A stretch of DNA of 64,000 nucleotides from Prevotellaceae bacterium UBA1710 (GCA_002317355.1 DCJC01000006.1:13535-77534), one strand, 5' to 3'. Positions 18,232 to 26,729 are shown, numbered from the stretch's first letter. Numbers and translations: made by a program. The notes: generated by a model from the sequence alone, not told the origin.

Positions 18232-19305
18232 CTATGAAAAACGCGCAACAATCCTTTCTGCCATAGCATTAAGGTGAAGGCATTGTGTTCTTGTTATTGT
18301 TTTTCTCTCCATATGAAACTCCCATGGACTTATCTGCAGAAGTCGTCCATCAGCACAAGCGTCAAAGGCCTCACCTGATGGTTTATACAACTTCGGGAAT
18401 CCATTTTCCCTAAGCAGAATAATATTATAGCCACGGTTCATAGCCTCTCTTAGCACTTCTTTCTCCTTTGGTGAGATAGCAGCACTCACGAGCACGCCTC
18501 CACGTTCGCCACATGCTAACCATTCTTCTTTCAAGCGAGCGTTTTCTTCATCCGTATAGCGACGATGCACAATAACCGCCATTTTATCGGGAACATCCAG
18601 CAAGAAGCGATTTCCCACGATCTGGCATTGTTCACCAACCACTTCCATTCCCGTTAGAACCGTGAAAAGCCCAGGATTCTTCCTTTTCGTCATTAATCGG
18701 CGAGGATTATCATCAAGATAACGTTTCCAGTTTTCCAACTGTCCTTCATGCAAAAGGATCTTGTCGTTATAGCCTTTCTCAAAGAGAACTGGGCGCAAGA
18801 CTTCGGGAGAGCCCGAAGGAACAGTAACTACCATTCCCGCCGTTTTTCCAGCAGTTGCTACCGTTCCTGCCGCATTTCCAGCAGCCCAACTTCCATCCGT
18901 CAAGCTCCACCAAGCCCTACTGCACCCCGTCTTGAAGCCCCTCACTATCTGCCCAAGATGCTTTCCTGCCCCAAGATCCTCATTCACCCTCAGAATCATG
19001 TGAAGATGATCAGGCATGATGCATAGCTTCCAAACCTCCACCTGTGGGTAGTAATAATGAATCTTGCGAACCTCTTCCTGCTCTATCATTGCCGCAAGAG
19101 CAGAAAATTCAATATGAGGAGGATCACCTACACTAGTTTCCAAACTTCCCTTAAGCACACCAAACAAAGGAGCACGATCCCGAACCACAAGAGTAATCAT
19201 ATAAGTTCCCTTGCGGCTGTAATCATGCCATGGAGTACGCCTCTTCATAGAGTGCTGCACATCATGCACCTCCATTCCTGCTGCTATAACATCCTCACGT
19301 TTCAT
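18232..19305 (-). CDS. REP-associated tyrosine transposase-like protein (HUH/Y1)
   Basis: 357 residues of the IS200-like Y1 transposase superfamily, closest in style to RAYT proteins that process palindromic repeats. Seen: TYMITLVV beta-strand near residue 34, the HUH metal motif MPDHLHMIL with His100 and His102, and the nucleophile Tyr179 in GYNDKILLHEG. Residues about 135-170 are a Gly/Ala/Thr/Val-rich insertion, and about 155 residues follow Tyr179, an unusual C-terminal domain. No IS-type end sequences flank it, which fits a single-copy domesticated gene. It follows the DUF6266 gene by 8 bp. Confidence 0.8.
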   Translation of the reverse strand: MKREDVIAAGMEVHDVQHSMKRRTPWHDYSRKGTYMITLVVRDRAPLFGVLKGSLETSVGDPPHIEFSALAAMIEQEEVRKIHYYYPQVEVWKLCIMPDHLHMILRVNEDLGAGKHLGQIVRGFKTGCSRAWWSLTDGSWAAGNAAGTVATAGKTAGMVVTVPSGSPEVLRPVLFEKGYNDKILLHEGQLENWKRYLDDNPRRLMTKRKNPGLFTVLTGMEVVGEQCQIVGNRFLLDVPDKMAVIVHRRYTDEENARLKEEWLACGERGGVLVSAAISPKEKEVLREAMNRGYNIILLRENGFPKLYKPSGEAFDACADGRLLQISPWEFHMERKTITRTQCLHLNAMAERIVARFS

Positions 19306-19313
19306 TTCTACTC

Positions 19314-20168
19314 CTACTTATAACTCGCAAATGCTTTCTCAAATGCTTCTTCTCCACAATAGAGGGAATGCAAGACATTATCACTAAGGCATAACTGCTG
19401 AGAGGAGACGAGCTTTTCACGACCACTTCCTCTGCCATGAACAACAGCAAAGGCATAGATGTAGCCATCTGAGTCTGGCACACTCAAAGCCAACTTCCCA
19501 TCAATATTGCAAAGCGGAATGCGTGACATTGGAGAGAGCGTTTCAAGCATAGGTGCATTAACAAGTTTGGCACGACTCGACTTATCAAGTGTCAGAACAA
19601 CCGAAAAGCACTCTGGAAACTCAACATCCGCATCCAATGACGGAATTCCCTTTTGCCTCAGAACCATAACCTGAAGCGTATCATTATTCATCCATCCCTC
19701 GTTATTGGCAGCAATCACACCTGCAAGTTCACATTCCTCGGTATTTTCGTTTATCTCAAGATTGCCGATATTGATATCCGTAACGAACACGCCATCACGA
19801 TAAGCATAATCCACAGACGTAATACGACCTTGAGACACGACATAAGGTGCAAGGACATATCTGCATGACTGTTTCTGCAGCTGAGTCAACCAAACGGGAC
19901 TCTTCATCAGATTATAGCTCCTGAAGAAACTCGAAGCATTCTTATTGCCCACGATTCCCTCAAAGTTCTGCTGCAGAAATCCCTTGATGTATTTGTACAT
20001 GTTCAGGATATTATTCATCTTGATACGCTGCTTCATCTGAGCTGGAGACCTTGGATTTGACATCGTCACAGGAAGAGCTCTACCAATAACCTCGCCGTTC
20101 ACTTGGTAATAGCGCATATCACCAACTTTTCCACTCACCGAACCAATAGAAGATTTTACTTTTACCAT
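19314..20168 (-). CDS. DUF6266-like protein
   Basis: 284 residues. The N-terminus (GSVSGKVGDMRYYQVNGE) followed by SNPRSPAQMKQRIKMNNI is the pattern of DUF6266, a Bacteroidetes family of unknown function. There is no signal peptide; the rest is predicted mostly beta. Pair partner of the RAYT-like gene 8 bp downstream. Its 5' side carries a symmetric 11-bp array (20235-20322) and a TATCTTTG box at 20339-20346. Function unknown. Confidence 0.7.
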   Translation of the reverse strand: MVKVKSSIGSVSGKVGDMRYYQVNGEVIGRALPVTMSNPRSPAQMKQRIKMNNILNMYKYIKGFLQQNFEGIVGNKNASSFFRSYNLMKSPVWLTQLQKQSCRYVLAPYVVSQGRITSVDYAYRDGVFVTDINIGNLEINENTEECELAGVIAANNEGWMNNDTLQVMVLRQKGIPSLDADVEFPECFSVVLTLDKSSRAKLVNAPMLETLSPMSRIPLCNIDGKLALSVPDSDGYIYAFAVVHGRGSGREKLVSSQQLCLSDNVLHSLYCGEEAFEKAFASYK

Positions 20169-20234
20169 ATTTTTTCCTTTCTATCTTTAATTGTTAATAA
20201 TTCGATTATAATCCGTAGCGCTTCCGAACATACC

Positions 20235-20322
20235 CCATCGCAAAACCATCAGTTATCCATCGTTCCTCCATCGAAACGATGGACTATCGATGGAGTATCG
20301 ATGGAGTATCGATGGAGTATCT
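20235..20322. repeat. 11-bp phased inverted array, four CCATCG units then four ATGGAG units
   Basis: Eight contiguous 11-mers. Four begin CCATC (CCATCGCAAAA, CCATCAGTTAT, CCATCGTTCCT, CCATCGAAACG), then four begin ATGGA (ATGGACTATCG, twice ATGGAGTATCG, ATGGAGTATCT). The two blocks are exact 44-bp halves in one unbroken 11-bp register, complementary in their cores. It lies in the probable 5' leader of the DUF6266 gene. Confidence 0.85.
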
Positions 20323-20338
20323 CCCTACTTACTGCCTA

Positions 20339-20346
20339 CAAAGATA
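20339..20346 (-). promoter_or_regulatory. -7 box for the DUF6266-RAYT pair
   Basis: Minus-strand TATCTTTG about 170 bp before the DUF6266 start. No good TTTG lies at 19-21 bp. If used, the leader would contain the whole 11-bp array. Confidence 0.4.
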
Positions 20347-20440
20347 CTACTTTTTTCGGAATAAAAAGAAAACAAAAGCACAAAAAATGTTTGTTTTTAC
20401 ATTATTTTCGTAGTTTTGCGTCAAGACGTTTAATATAACA

Positions 20441-20487
20441 CAAAAAAGCAAGCCGTTCTCAACCTCACTTGGGTTAAGAACGGCTTG
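20441..20487 (-). terminator. intrinsic terminator after the BspA-like gene
   Basis: CAAGCCGTTCT (20449-20459) pairs with AGAACGGCTTG (20477-20487); on the minus strand the stem is followed by CTTTTTTG. It lies 26 bp past the stop. Confidence 0.85.
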
Positions 20488-20512
20488 TCTATTTACATAA
20501 GAATACAGAATA

Positions 20513-22444
20513 TCAGTTTTTCCAACCGCATACATTGTATTTCTTTCCATTTCTAAAGATTACAATCTTGCCATTTTCAATACACTTTCCATTATTCACG
20601 ACATCATCTGTGTTGATGTCATAATTTGCTATTCCAGTATTGATATTTTCCTCTGCATCTTCTTCGATGGTAAATTTTCTCCAATACGATGAATTTCTGT
20701 ATGCCCCCTTGCTTCCTGCTGGAACATGAAGAGTGCCATAGTTTGAAAACGTATTAGATGATATACTTTGAGGGGTGGTGGAAAGATCTGTGATTGATGA
20801 TAAGTTATAGCAACTATAGAATGCATAGTCCCAAATAATTCCCACCGAACCAGGAATAGTGATCGATGGCAAAGCATCACAATAAGCAAAGGCCCACTCA
20901 TAAATACTTGTCACAGAATTGGGAATTGTGACGGAGGTTAAGCCAGAACATTTGTAAAAGGTATATTTACCAATACTCTTCACAGAATTTGGAATTATAA
21001 CGGATGTTAAACTACGGCAATCGCGAAAGGCTTCGTTCCCAATACTTGTCACAGAATTGGGAATTATAACGGATGTCAAGCCTGAACATGCACGAAAAAC
21101 ATTTTCTCCTATACTTGTCACAGAATTAGGGATTGTAACGGATGTCAAGCCCGAGCAACCTTTAAAAGCATATCCGCCAATACTTGTCACAGAATTGGGA
21201 ATCTCGATTGATTTTAAGCTTTCACAATCTAAAAAAGCACCGATCCCAATATTTGTCACAGAATTAGGGATTGTTACAGACGTTAAATCAAAGCAAGACT
21301 GAAAGGTTCTCTCACTTATACTTGTCACGGAATTAGGAATAATGACGGAGGTTAAGCCAGAACAACCAGAAAAGGCATATTCACCAATACTCTTCACAGA
21401 ATTTGGAATAGTGACAGATGTCAAGCCATAGCAACCCTGAAAAGCCTTTTCATCAATACTCGTCACGGTACTAGAAATCGTGATTGATGTCAAACCAGAG
21501 CATTCATAAAAGGCACTTCTTCCTATACTTGTCACAGAATTTGGAATGGCCATTGAAATTAAGCCAGAACAACCAGAAAAGGCACAACTCCCAATACTTG
21601 TTACGGAATTAGGAATAATTGTATTTTTACAACCCGCTATTAAAGTATTTGTAGAAGTTTCAATTATAGCATTACAATCGTTTCTGCTATCATACTTGGT
21701 ATTACCTTTTTCTACAATAATCGAGGCTATGCCAGAGCATCCCATAAAGGCATATCCTCCAATACTTGCCACAGAATTAGAGATCGTAATAGATTGTAAA
21801 CCCGAGCAATTAGAAAAGGCTGAATTTCCAATACTTGTTACAGAATTTGGAATGGCGATGGATGTCAAGCCAGAACAATTAGAAAATGTAGAATTACTAA
21901 TACTTGTTACAGAATTTGGAATGGCGATGGATGTCAAGCCAGAACAATGATCAAAGGCATATTCCCCAATACTTTTCACAGTATTTGGAATTGTTATTGA
22001 GGTTAAACCTGAGCAGCCCATAAAGACATTATTCTCAATACTTGTCACAGTATTTGGAATTGTTATTGAGGTTAAACTTGAGCAACCCATAAAGGCTGTT
22101 TCACCAATAGCAGTCAAAAAATCAGGAATGGTGATTGATGCCAAGGCATTACAATATGCAAAAGCCCACCCCCCAATACTTGTCACAGTATTTGGAATTA
22201 TTACTGATGTTAAACTAGAGCATTCAAAAAAGGCAGATCCACCAATATTTGTCACTCCACTCTTTATCTCTACTTTTTTGATTTTAGTTCTTTGAGAACG
22301 CCATGGAGTCTCCTCAGATGCATAATCTGGCATATTAGTTCCTGATATAGTTAATGTTCCATCATCAGAAAGACTCCAAGTAATCTCCGCATGAACGGAA
22401 ATAAAAACGAACGCACTTAGGAAAACAAGTAGAATTTTTTTCAT
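20513..22444 (-). CDS. BspA-like leucine-rich repeat surface protein
   Basis: 643 residues from the ATG at 22444 (MKKILLVFLSAFVFISVHA signal peptide); an upstream in-frame ATG would translate the structured leader and is rejected. After a short beta region (ITWSLSDDGTLTISGT), about twenty LRR_5 repeats of 23 residues follow (LTSVTIPNSVTSIGxxAFxxC). The C-terminus (ENGKIVIFRNGKKYNVCGW) resembles the end of many Prevotella secreted proteins, possibly a sorting signal. BspA-type proteins bind fibronectin or other bacteria; the ligand here is unknown. The high identity between DNA repeats predicts copy-number variation. It has its own promoter and terminator. Confidence 0.88.
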   Translation of the reverse strand: MKKILLVFLSAFVFISVHAEITWSLSDDGTLTISGTNMPDYASEETPWRSQRTKIKKVEIKSGVTNIGGSAFFECSSLTSVIIPNTVTSIGGWAFAYCNALASITIPDFLTAIGETAFMGCSSLTSITIPNTVTSIENNVFMGCSGLTSITIPNTVKSIGEYAFDHCSGLTSIAIPNSVTSISNSTFSNCSGLTSIAIPNSVTSIGNSAFSNCSGLQSITISNSVASIGGYAFMGCSGIASIIVEKGNTKYDSRNDCNAIIETSTNTLIAGCKNTIIPNSVTSIGSCAFSGCSGLISMAIPNSVTSIGRSAFYECSGLTSITISSTVTSIDEKAFQGCYGLTSVTIPNSVKSIGEYAFSGCSGLTSVIIPNSVTSISERTFQSCFDLTSVTIPNSVTNIGIGAFLDCESLKSIEIPNSVTSIGGYAFKGCSGLTSVTIPNSVTSIGENVFRACSGLTSVIIPNSVTSIGNEAFRDCRSLTSVIIPNSVKSIGKYTFYKCSGLTSVTIPNSVTSIYEWAFAYCDALPSITIPGSVGIIWDYAFYSCYNLSSITDLSTTPQSISSNTFSNYGTLHVPAGSKGAYRNSSYWRKFTIEEDAEENINTGIANYDINTDDVVNNGKCIENGKIVIFRNGKKYNVCGWKN

Positions 22445-22490
22445 AATTGTAAAAATAAAAAAAGGGCGCAGACTTTCCGAAATCCTCGTC

Positions 22491-22617
22491 CTTCTACTCA
22501 GGTTCCGCCAAGAACCGCTACAACAGACAAGTACGGAGAAGCCCATGCCCTAAACGGACACGGAACTTTTCGCTTACTTGTTCTCGTTGTATTGAATTTG
22601 GCGGATTCGAGTAGAAG
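22491..22617 (-). ncRNA. rod-like structured RNA in the leader of the BspA-like gene
   Basis: On the minus strand nested complementary segments build one long rod: CTTCTACTC/GAGTAGAAG, CCGCCAA/TTGGCGG, TACAAC/GTTGTA, ACAAGTA/TACTTGT and CCGTGTCC/GGGCATGG. The last stem holds two G-U pairs on the minus strand that would be A-C mismatches on the plus strand, which fixes the strand. It ends 47 nt before the start codon. It could be a cis-regulatory leader or a processed sRNA. I know no matching family. Confidence 0.6.
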
Positions 22618-22619
22618 AG

Positions 22620-22841
22620 AACAAGAGCAAATCGCTCAATGTTATTTTATATATGTCGAGAGAATCGGTAGTTGCTCACCCAAAGGTCAATAAAATTGTG
22701 TTAACTGATTTTGCTCATGCCAGCTTCTAAAGCAGACAAAGCATAGGGGAAACGTTACCGTTCGTCTGATTATTTTTAATGTTTTATTTCTTTTTCTTGA
22801 TATATATTTTTTAAGGGTTAATAATTATGTTGAACTAATTC
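22620..22841 (-). promoter_or_regulatory. 5' part of the BspA-like gene's leader
   Basis: Between the promoter and the rod RNA. It contains a hairpin closed by CAGACG/TGTCTG with an inner AACG-GTAA-CGTT stem (a GNRA-type tetraloop), and a GCTT-TAG-AAGC hairpin. No ORF of note. The whole leader is about 400 nt, long for this genome. Confidence 0.4.
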
Positions 22842-22847
22842 TGCTTG

Positions 22848-22879
22848 CAAAAGTAAACAATTATTTTGAAAACTCCAAA
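22848..22879 (-). promoter_or_regulatory. promoter of the BspA-like gene
   Basis: TTTG (minus, 22876-22879), 20-bp spacer, TACTTTTG (22848-22855). It lies directly after the terminator of the upstream lipoprotein gene, so the surface protein is transcribed on its own with a leader of about 400 nt. Confidence 0.65.
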
Positions 22880-22887
22880 TATATTGA

Positions 22888-22931
22888 CAAAAAAATCCTC
22901 CCTAATCAGCAAAGCTAATAAGGGAGGATAT
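22888..22931 (-). terminator. intrinsic terminator after the lipoprotein gene
   Basis: TCCTCCCT (22896-22903) pairs with AGGGAGGA (22921-22928); the minus-strand transcript continues into a run of seven T. It ends the TlpA/lipoprotein pair. Confidence 0.8.
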
Positions 22932-23022
22932 ATTATTCAAATTTCTTGATTTCCTGAGTTATCGGAAAGCGAATCTACATAATAAGTTCAAAAAAAACAC
23001 GACCTATCGGAAGCTAATATCA

Positions 23023-23472
23023 TCATTTCACGTATGAGATTTCACAATCAACATCGTTTTTCTTTATTGTTTTCGGAACGATAAAAGCGATACACCAAGG
23101 TTCAATCACACAAAGTTCATTCTGATGTACAATAATATCAAATTTGTATTTCCCTTCGGTCTTTGTCCAATTCTTACCAATATTGTGAACACCGTAGTTT
23201 GATACATCTGCAATCAAAAGAATATTGTTTGCAGAAAAATCAACTTTGTCCAAATATTCAGTATAACGATCTGGAAGTATCTGCTTTAGAGTTTTCGCGT
23301 CTTCAACAAGAACAAAATGATCATCCGTAGTCATTTTTCCGCTGAGAAAACCTTCAACACTTACAGGAGCCGTAACTATCTCATCATCATCTTCTTCACT
23401 ACATGAAGCAAACAACATATTGCCACAAAGAAATGCCAATACAAGACCAAGGAAAATAATTAGTTTTTTCAT
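23023..23472 (-). CDS. hypothetical lipoprotein
   Basis: 149 residues with a signal peptide and a lipobox (LFASC, lipidated Cys about residue 24) followed by an acidic SEEDDDE tether, so probably membrane-anchored on the periplasmic or outer face. The mature part is small and probably beta-rich; Cys residues near the C-terminus (LCVIEPWC, DCEIS) may form disulfides. No family recognised. The start overlaps the stop of the TlpA-like gene by 4 nt (ATGA), so the two are translationally coupled. Confidence 0.75.
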   Translation of the reverse strand: MKKLIIFLGLVLAFLCGNMLFASCSEEDDDEIVTAPVSVEGFLSGKMTTDDHFVLVEDAKTLKQILPDRYTEYLDKVDFSANNILLIADVSNYGVHNIGKNWTKTEGKYKFDIIVHQNELCVIEPWCIAFIVPKTIKKNDVDCEISYVK

Positions 23473-24461
23473 ATTTTTAAATTTTCTAATAGTTTTGCCA
23501 GATCATCGCCTCTTAACCAACGGTCAACAATTGTTCCGTCAGGTGAGAAAAGCATTATCTCTGGATATTTGTCAATGCCATAAAGAGACTCAACACCACT
23601 TTGGGATGTAAACATCTGTAGGTATGGGATTGAGAACTCATCTATAACCTTCTTTGATTCTTCAATGCCTCCGCAGGCAACACCAATGATTCTTAGCCCT
23701 TTGTCCATGTATTCGTTGTAGATATTTATCAAGTTGGGCATTTCCTCCCTGCTGAATTTACACCATGGAGCCCAGAAGTTGACAAGCACGTAATATCCCT
23801 TGCCTACATAATCAGATAGTCTTTGCATGTTACCTTCTGTGGTTAGTTCTAAATCTACAAACTTCTGTCCGGGACGTGTAATGTATTCATTCTTCCATAA
23901 CTCAATGTTTTTCTTTATGGAAGGATTATCTTTAATTATCTCGCCACATGAGGAAACTAAAGAAAGTCTGTCTTCCAAGTCAAGCATTTCTTGACATGAA
24001 GCCAATGCCATCAAACCCGCTAAGTCATTATTGTGTTTTAACACAAATGCTTTCAGTTCCTTCAGAAAAAGGCCAAGGGAATCTTTCTGCAGTTTTATGC
24101 TCTCTTTTTGGAATGAAGTATAAGCATCATTCAAAGGAGTTCCTGTGAAGTACTGCATTTTTTGATCTGCAACTATTTCACCAGGTTCTATAAGTATGGC
24201 ACGAACTCTTTTCTTTTCAACGAAAAGCATTTTCATGGTAGGTTGACTTATAGCTCCTTTAATGATAATTTTCCCATCCTCTATTGTTGCCCATACAGAG
24301 TTGTTTTCATTAGGCGACTCAGCATCCATGTCGGCCAGATAAGCACATTTACCTTCTAATGCAGATACATTTATTGGAATTGTCAAGGTATATGAATGCT
24401 TCTGCGACCATGTCATTGTAATGCAGAGCACAAAGATTAATGTTGTGATGATTCGTTTCAT
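23469..24461 (-). CDS. TlpA-like thioredoxin-fold protein with altered active site (CKFS)
   Basis: 330 residues: signal peptide (MKRIITTLIFVLCITMTWS), a DUF4369-like N-terminal domain (about 25-130), a helical linker and a C-terminal thioredoxin fold (about 195-330). The redox motif is WAPWCKFS in place of the usual WCxxC: the first Cys is present, the second is Ser. Such a protein could not do ordinary dithiol exchange alone; it might act as a monothiol, a scaffold, or use another Cys (GVACGG). It is coupled to a lipoprotein gene, which suggests a shared periplasmic role. Confidence 0.82.
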   Translation of the reverse strand: MKRIITTLIFVLCITMTWSQKHSYTLTIPINVSALEGKCAYLADMDAESPNENNSVWATIEDGKIIIKGAISQPTMKMLFVEKKRVRAILIEPGEIVADQKMQYFTGTPLNDAYTSFQKESIKLQKDSLGLFLKELKAFVLKHNNDLAGLMALASCQEMLDLEDRLSLVSSCGEIIKDNPSIKKNIELWKNEYITRPGQKFVDLELTTEGNMQRLSDYVGKGYYVLVNFWAPWCKFSREEMPNLINIYNEYMDKGLRIIGVACGGIEESKKVIDEFSIPYLQMFTSQSGVESLYGIDKYPEIMLFSPDGTIVDRWLRGDDLAKLLENLKI

Positions 24462-24522
24462 ATATTTAAGTTTTTCGACAACCTTCCATCAGATAATAGT
24501 CCATACCTACGATTAAAGCGAG

Positions 24523-26100
24523 CTACATATTAGAGTCAGTTTCATCCTTCATGTCGATGAACTGACCTTCGCTATCATAGAACTCATACTGGAGCATAGC
24601 GAGTTTCTGAGAAGGAATAACGCTTACACCAAGGCCGTATTTCATCTGCCACTTCCGTTTGATAGACCAGATGCCCTTAGTGATATAAGCTTCTACGTAT
24701 GGGTGCACGTGAAGAGTGAACTTATTGACGCCCACTTTGTTAACAAGATTAGCAATCTTATTCTCAAGCATCTCGGTGAAGAGCATGCTTGACTTGATTG
24801 TTCCTGTTCCCTGACAAGTAGGACACACCTCTTCTACGGTTACATCCATAGCAGGACGAACACGCTGACGAGTGATCTGCATAAGTCCGAATTTAGAAAG
24901 AGGAAGGATGTTATGACGAGCTCTATCCTTCTGCATGTTCTTACACATACGTTCATAGAGCAACTGACGATCATCAGCAAGATTCATATCGATAAAGTCA
25001 ACGATTATGATACCTCCCATATCACGAAGACGAAGCTGACGAGCAAGTTCGTCGGCAGCACCAAGATTGACATCAAGGGCATTAGCCTCCTGACCATTGA
25101 CACCACGGGCACGATTACCGCTGTTGACATCCACAACATGCATGGCCTCAGTATGTTCTATGATGAGATAAGCACCATGAGCATAGTTTACGGTCTTACC
25201 GAAACCAGACTTAACCTGACGTGTTACGTTGAAATTATCGAAGATAGGCACTTTACCTGTGTATTGCTTCACAATTCCAACCTTGTTAGGCGCTATGAGA
25301 GACACGTACTCACGCACCTCATTATAGACATCCTCATCGTTGACATAAATATTCTCGTAGGTAGGATTGAAGAGGTCACGAAGCAAAGCAACACTTCGAC
25401 TTGTCTCCTCATAGATAAGCATTGGGCGCTTGGTTGTACGCTGCATCTTTGCTATTGCATCAGTCCAACGCTTATAGAGCACCTTAATCTCGTTCTCCAA
25501 GTCCTCTACACGAAGTCCTTCAGCCACGGTACGAACAATGATACCGCAGTTCTTTGGACGAAGAGTCTGGACAAGCTGCTTAAGGCGGGCACGTTCTTCT
25601 GCACTCTTAATCTTGGATGAAACAGCAACCTTTGAACCAAAAGGCATAAGAACGAGATAGCGACCAGCGAAAGAAAGTTCACCAGTAAGGCGAGGGCCCT
25701 TGGTAGAGATAGGCTCTTTAACAATCTGGACAAGAACTTCCTGTCCTACGGTAAGAGCCTGCGCCACAGAGCCTTCTTTCTCAAGATCAGGCATTTTCTG
25801 CGCATTCTCGAAAGGCATAAGGTGTTGGTGGTCGCTATTAACCTGCTTGATGTATTTGGCGTATGAGTTGAAATGCTGTCCCATATCCAAATAATGCAAG
25901 AAGGCATCTTTCTCGAATCCGACATCAACGAAGCAGGCATTGAGTCCAGGCATTATCTTGCGAACCTTAGCCACATAGATATTGCCGACACTAAAGGATG
26001 CCGACCGAGGTTCAGTCTGATATTCCACCAGATCCTTATCCTCCAATAGTGCTATACTGATCTCTTTCTCCTTAACGTCAATTATTACTTCGCTTGTCAT
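24523..26100 (-). CDS. rng: ribonuclease G (RNase E/G family)
   Basis: 525-residue endoribonuclease of the RNase E/G family, acting in rRNA and mRNA processing. Seen: an N-terminal S1 RNA-binding domain (about 35-130) with an insertion, the DNase I-like catalytic core with VVDVNSGN and IIIVDFIDM, and the zinc-link CPTCQGTG near residue 430. No long C-terminal scaffold, as expected for RNase G. On the minus strand ahead of it lie the small basic protein and HU genes. Confidence 0.93.
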   Translation of the reverse strand: MTSEVIIDVKEKEISIALLEDKDLVEYQTEPRSASFSVGNIYVAKVRKIMPGLNACFVDVGFEKDAFLHYLDMGQHFNSYAKYIKQVNSDHQHLMPFENAQKMPDLEKEGSVAQALTVGQEVLVQIVKEPISTKGPRLTGELSFAGRYLVLMPFGSKVAVSSKIKSAEERARLKQLVQTLRPKNCGIIVRTVAEGLRVEDLENEIKVLYKRWTDAIAKMQRTTKRPMLIYEETSRSVALLRDLFNPTYENIYVNDEDVYNEVREYVSLIAPNKVGIVKQYTGKVPIFDNFNVTRQVKSGFGKTVNYAHGAYLIIEHTEAMHVVDVNSGNRARGVNGQEANALDVNLGAADELARQLRLRDMGGIIIVDFIDMNLADDRQLLYERMCKNMQKDRARHNILPLSKFGLMQITRQRVRPAMDVTVEEVCPTCQGTGTIKSSMLFTEMLENKIANLVNKVGVNKFTLHVHPYVEAYITKGIWSIKRKWQMKYGLGVSVIPSQKLAMLQYEFYDSEGQFIDMKDETDSNM

Positions 26101-26249
26101 TACCGAATTACGAGTTTTAGGTTTACTAAGATACTTAGTGGTGCACTCTCTTCACAGAAAATGGAAATTAGGGTGTGCACAGCATAGTCAATATGATGGC
26201 ACACCCTATTCAGCCTGATAACAGAATTGCTACAGGCACACGTCAGAGC

Positions 26250-26339
26250 TTACTTGCTCTTATGACGGTTCTTGCGCAGTCTCTTCTTACGCTTGTGAGT
26301 AGCCATCTTGTGGCCCTTCTTCTTTTTTCCGTTAGGCAT
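26250..26339 (-). CDS. 29-residue basic protein, probable ribosome-associated peptide
   Basis: Encodes MPNGKKKKGHKMATHKRK followed by KRLRKNRHKSK and a stop: over half Lys, Arg or His. Very similar tiny proteins occur at this spot, between rng and an HU gene, in other Bacteroidetes as I remember them. Composition resembles small ribosomal proteins (bTHX, L34), but no such identity is established. It is 54 bp before the HU stop codon's mirror position and is probably cotranscribed with HU and rng. Confidence 0.75.
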   Translation of the reverse strand: MPNGKKKKGHKMATHKRKKRLRKNRHKSK

Positions 26340-26393
26340 AATTGTAAATTTTATTGTTATATATAACTGATTTCCAAAGTCTCGCAAAGAGGA

Positions 26394-26690
26394 TTAATCC
26401 TCTGCAGTAACCTCTTCACCCTTCATGCGCTGTACAAAGCTCTTAGCAGGCTTGAAACCTGGGAAGTCGTGTGGAGCGATGAGAAGAGTAGTTTTCTGAG
26501 AAATATTTCGAGCTGTCTTTTCAGCACGATGCTTTACCTGGAATGTACCGAAACCACGGAGATAAACGTTCTCCTTGTTGCACATAGAGTCCTTAACGCA
26601 CTCCATGAAAGATTCTACTACTGCAGAAACGTCACGCTTCTGAAGACCTGTATTTGCTGTGATTTCGTTGATGATATCTGCTTTTGTCAT
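26394..26690 (-). CDS. hup: HU/IHF-type nucleoid protein
   Basis: 98 residues from the ATG at 26690 (MTKADIINEIT); the in-frame Met 14 codons earlier lies at the promoter and is rejected. The fold signature is YLRGFGTFQVKHR near residue 48, followed by the DNA-binding arm. It packages and bends DNA as a dimer. The -7 box TAACTTTG (26730-26737, minus) gives a short leader. The arm reads KTARNISQKTTLLIAPHDF, lacking the classic R-N-P-x-T wording (ARNISQ instead), so DNA-intercalating proline placement may differ. Confidence 0.9.
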   Translation of the reverse strand: MTKADIINEITANTGLQKRDVSAVVESFMECVKDSMCNKENVYLRGFGTFQVKHRAEKTARNISQKTTLLIAPHDFPGFKPAKSFVQRMKGEEVTAED

Positions 26691-26729
26691 TTTACTGATT
26701 AAATTATGATATTTCAAAAAATTGCGGTG

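Noticed and set aside
19314..20168. Prophage remnant
   Set aside because: DUF6266 alone does not mark a phage; no capsid, tail, integrase or lysis genes are near.
22445..22546. N-terminal extension of the BspA-like protein
   Set aside because: It translates the structured leader RNA; the signal peptide begins at the ATG at 22444.
22491..22617. 6S RNA
   Set aside because: A rod shape is compatible, but the large central bubble and closing sequences typical of 6S are not recognisable, and the RNA lies in a gene leader.
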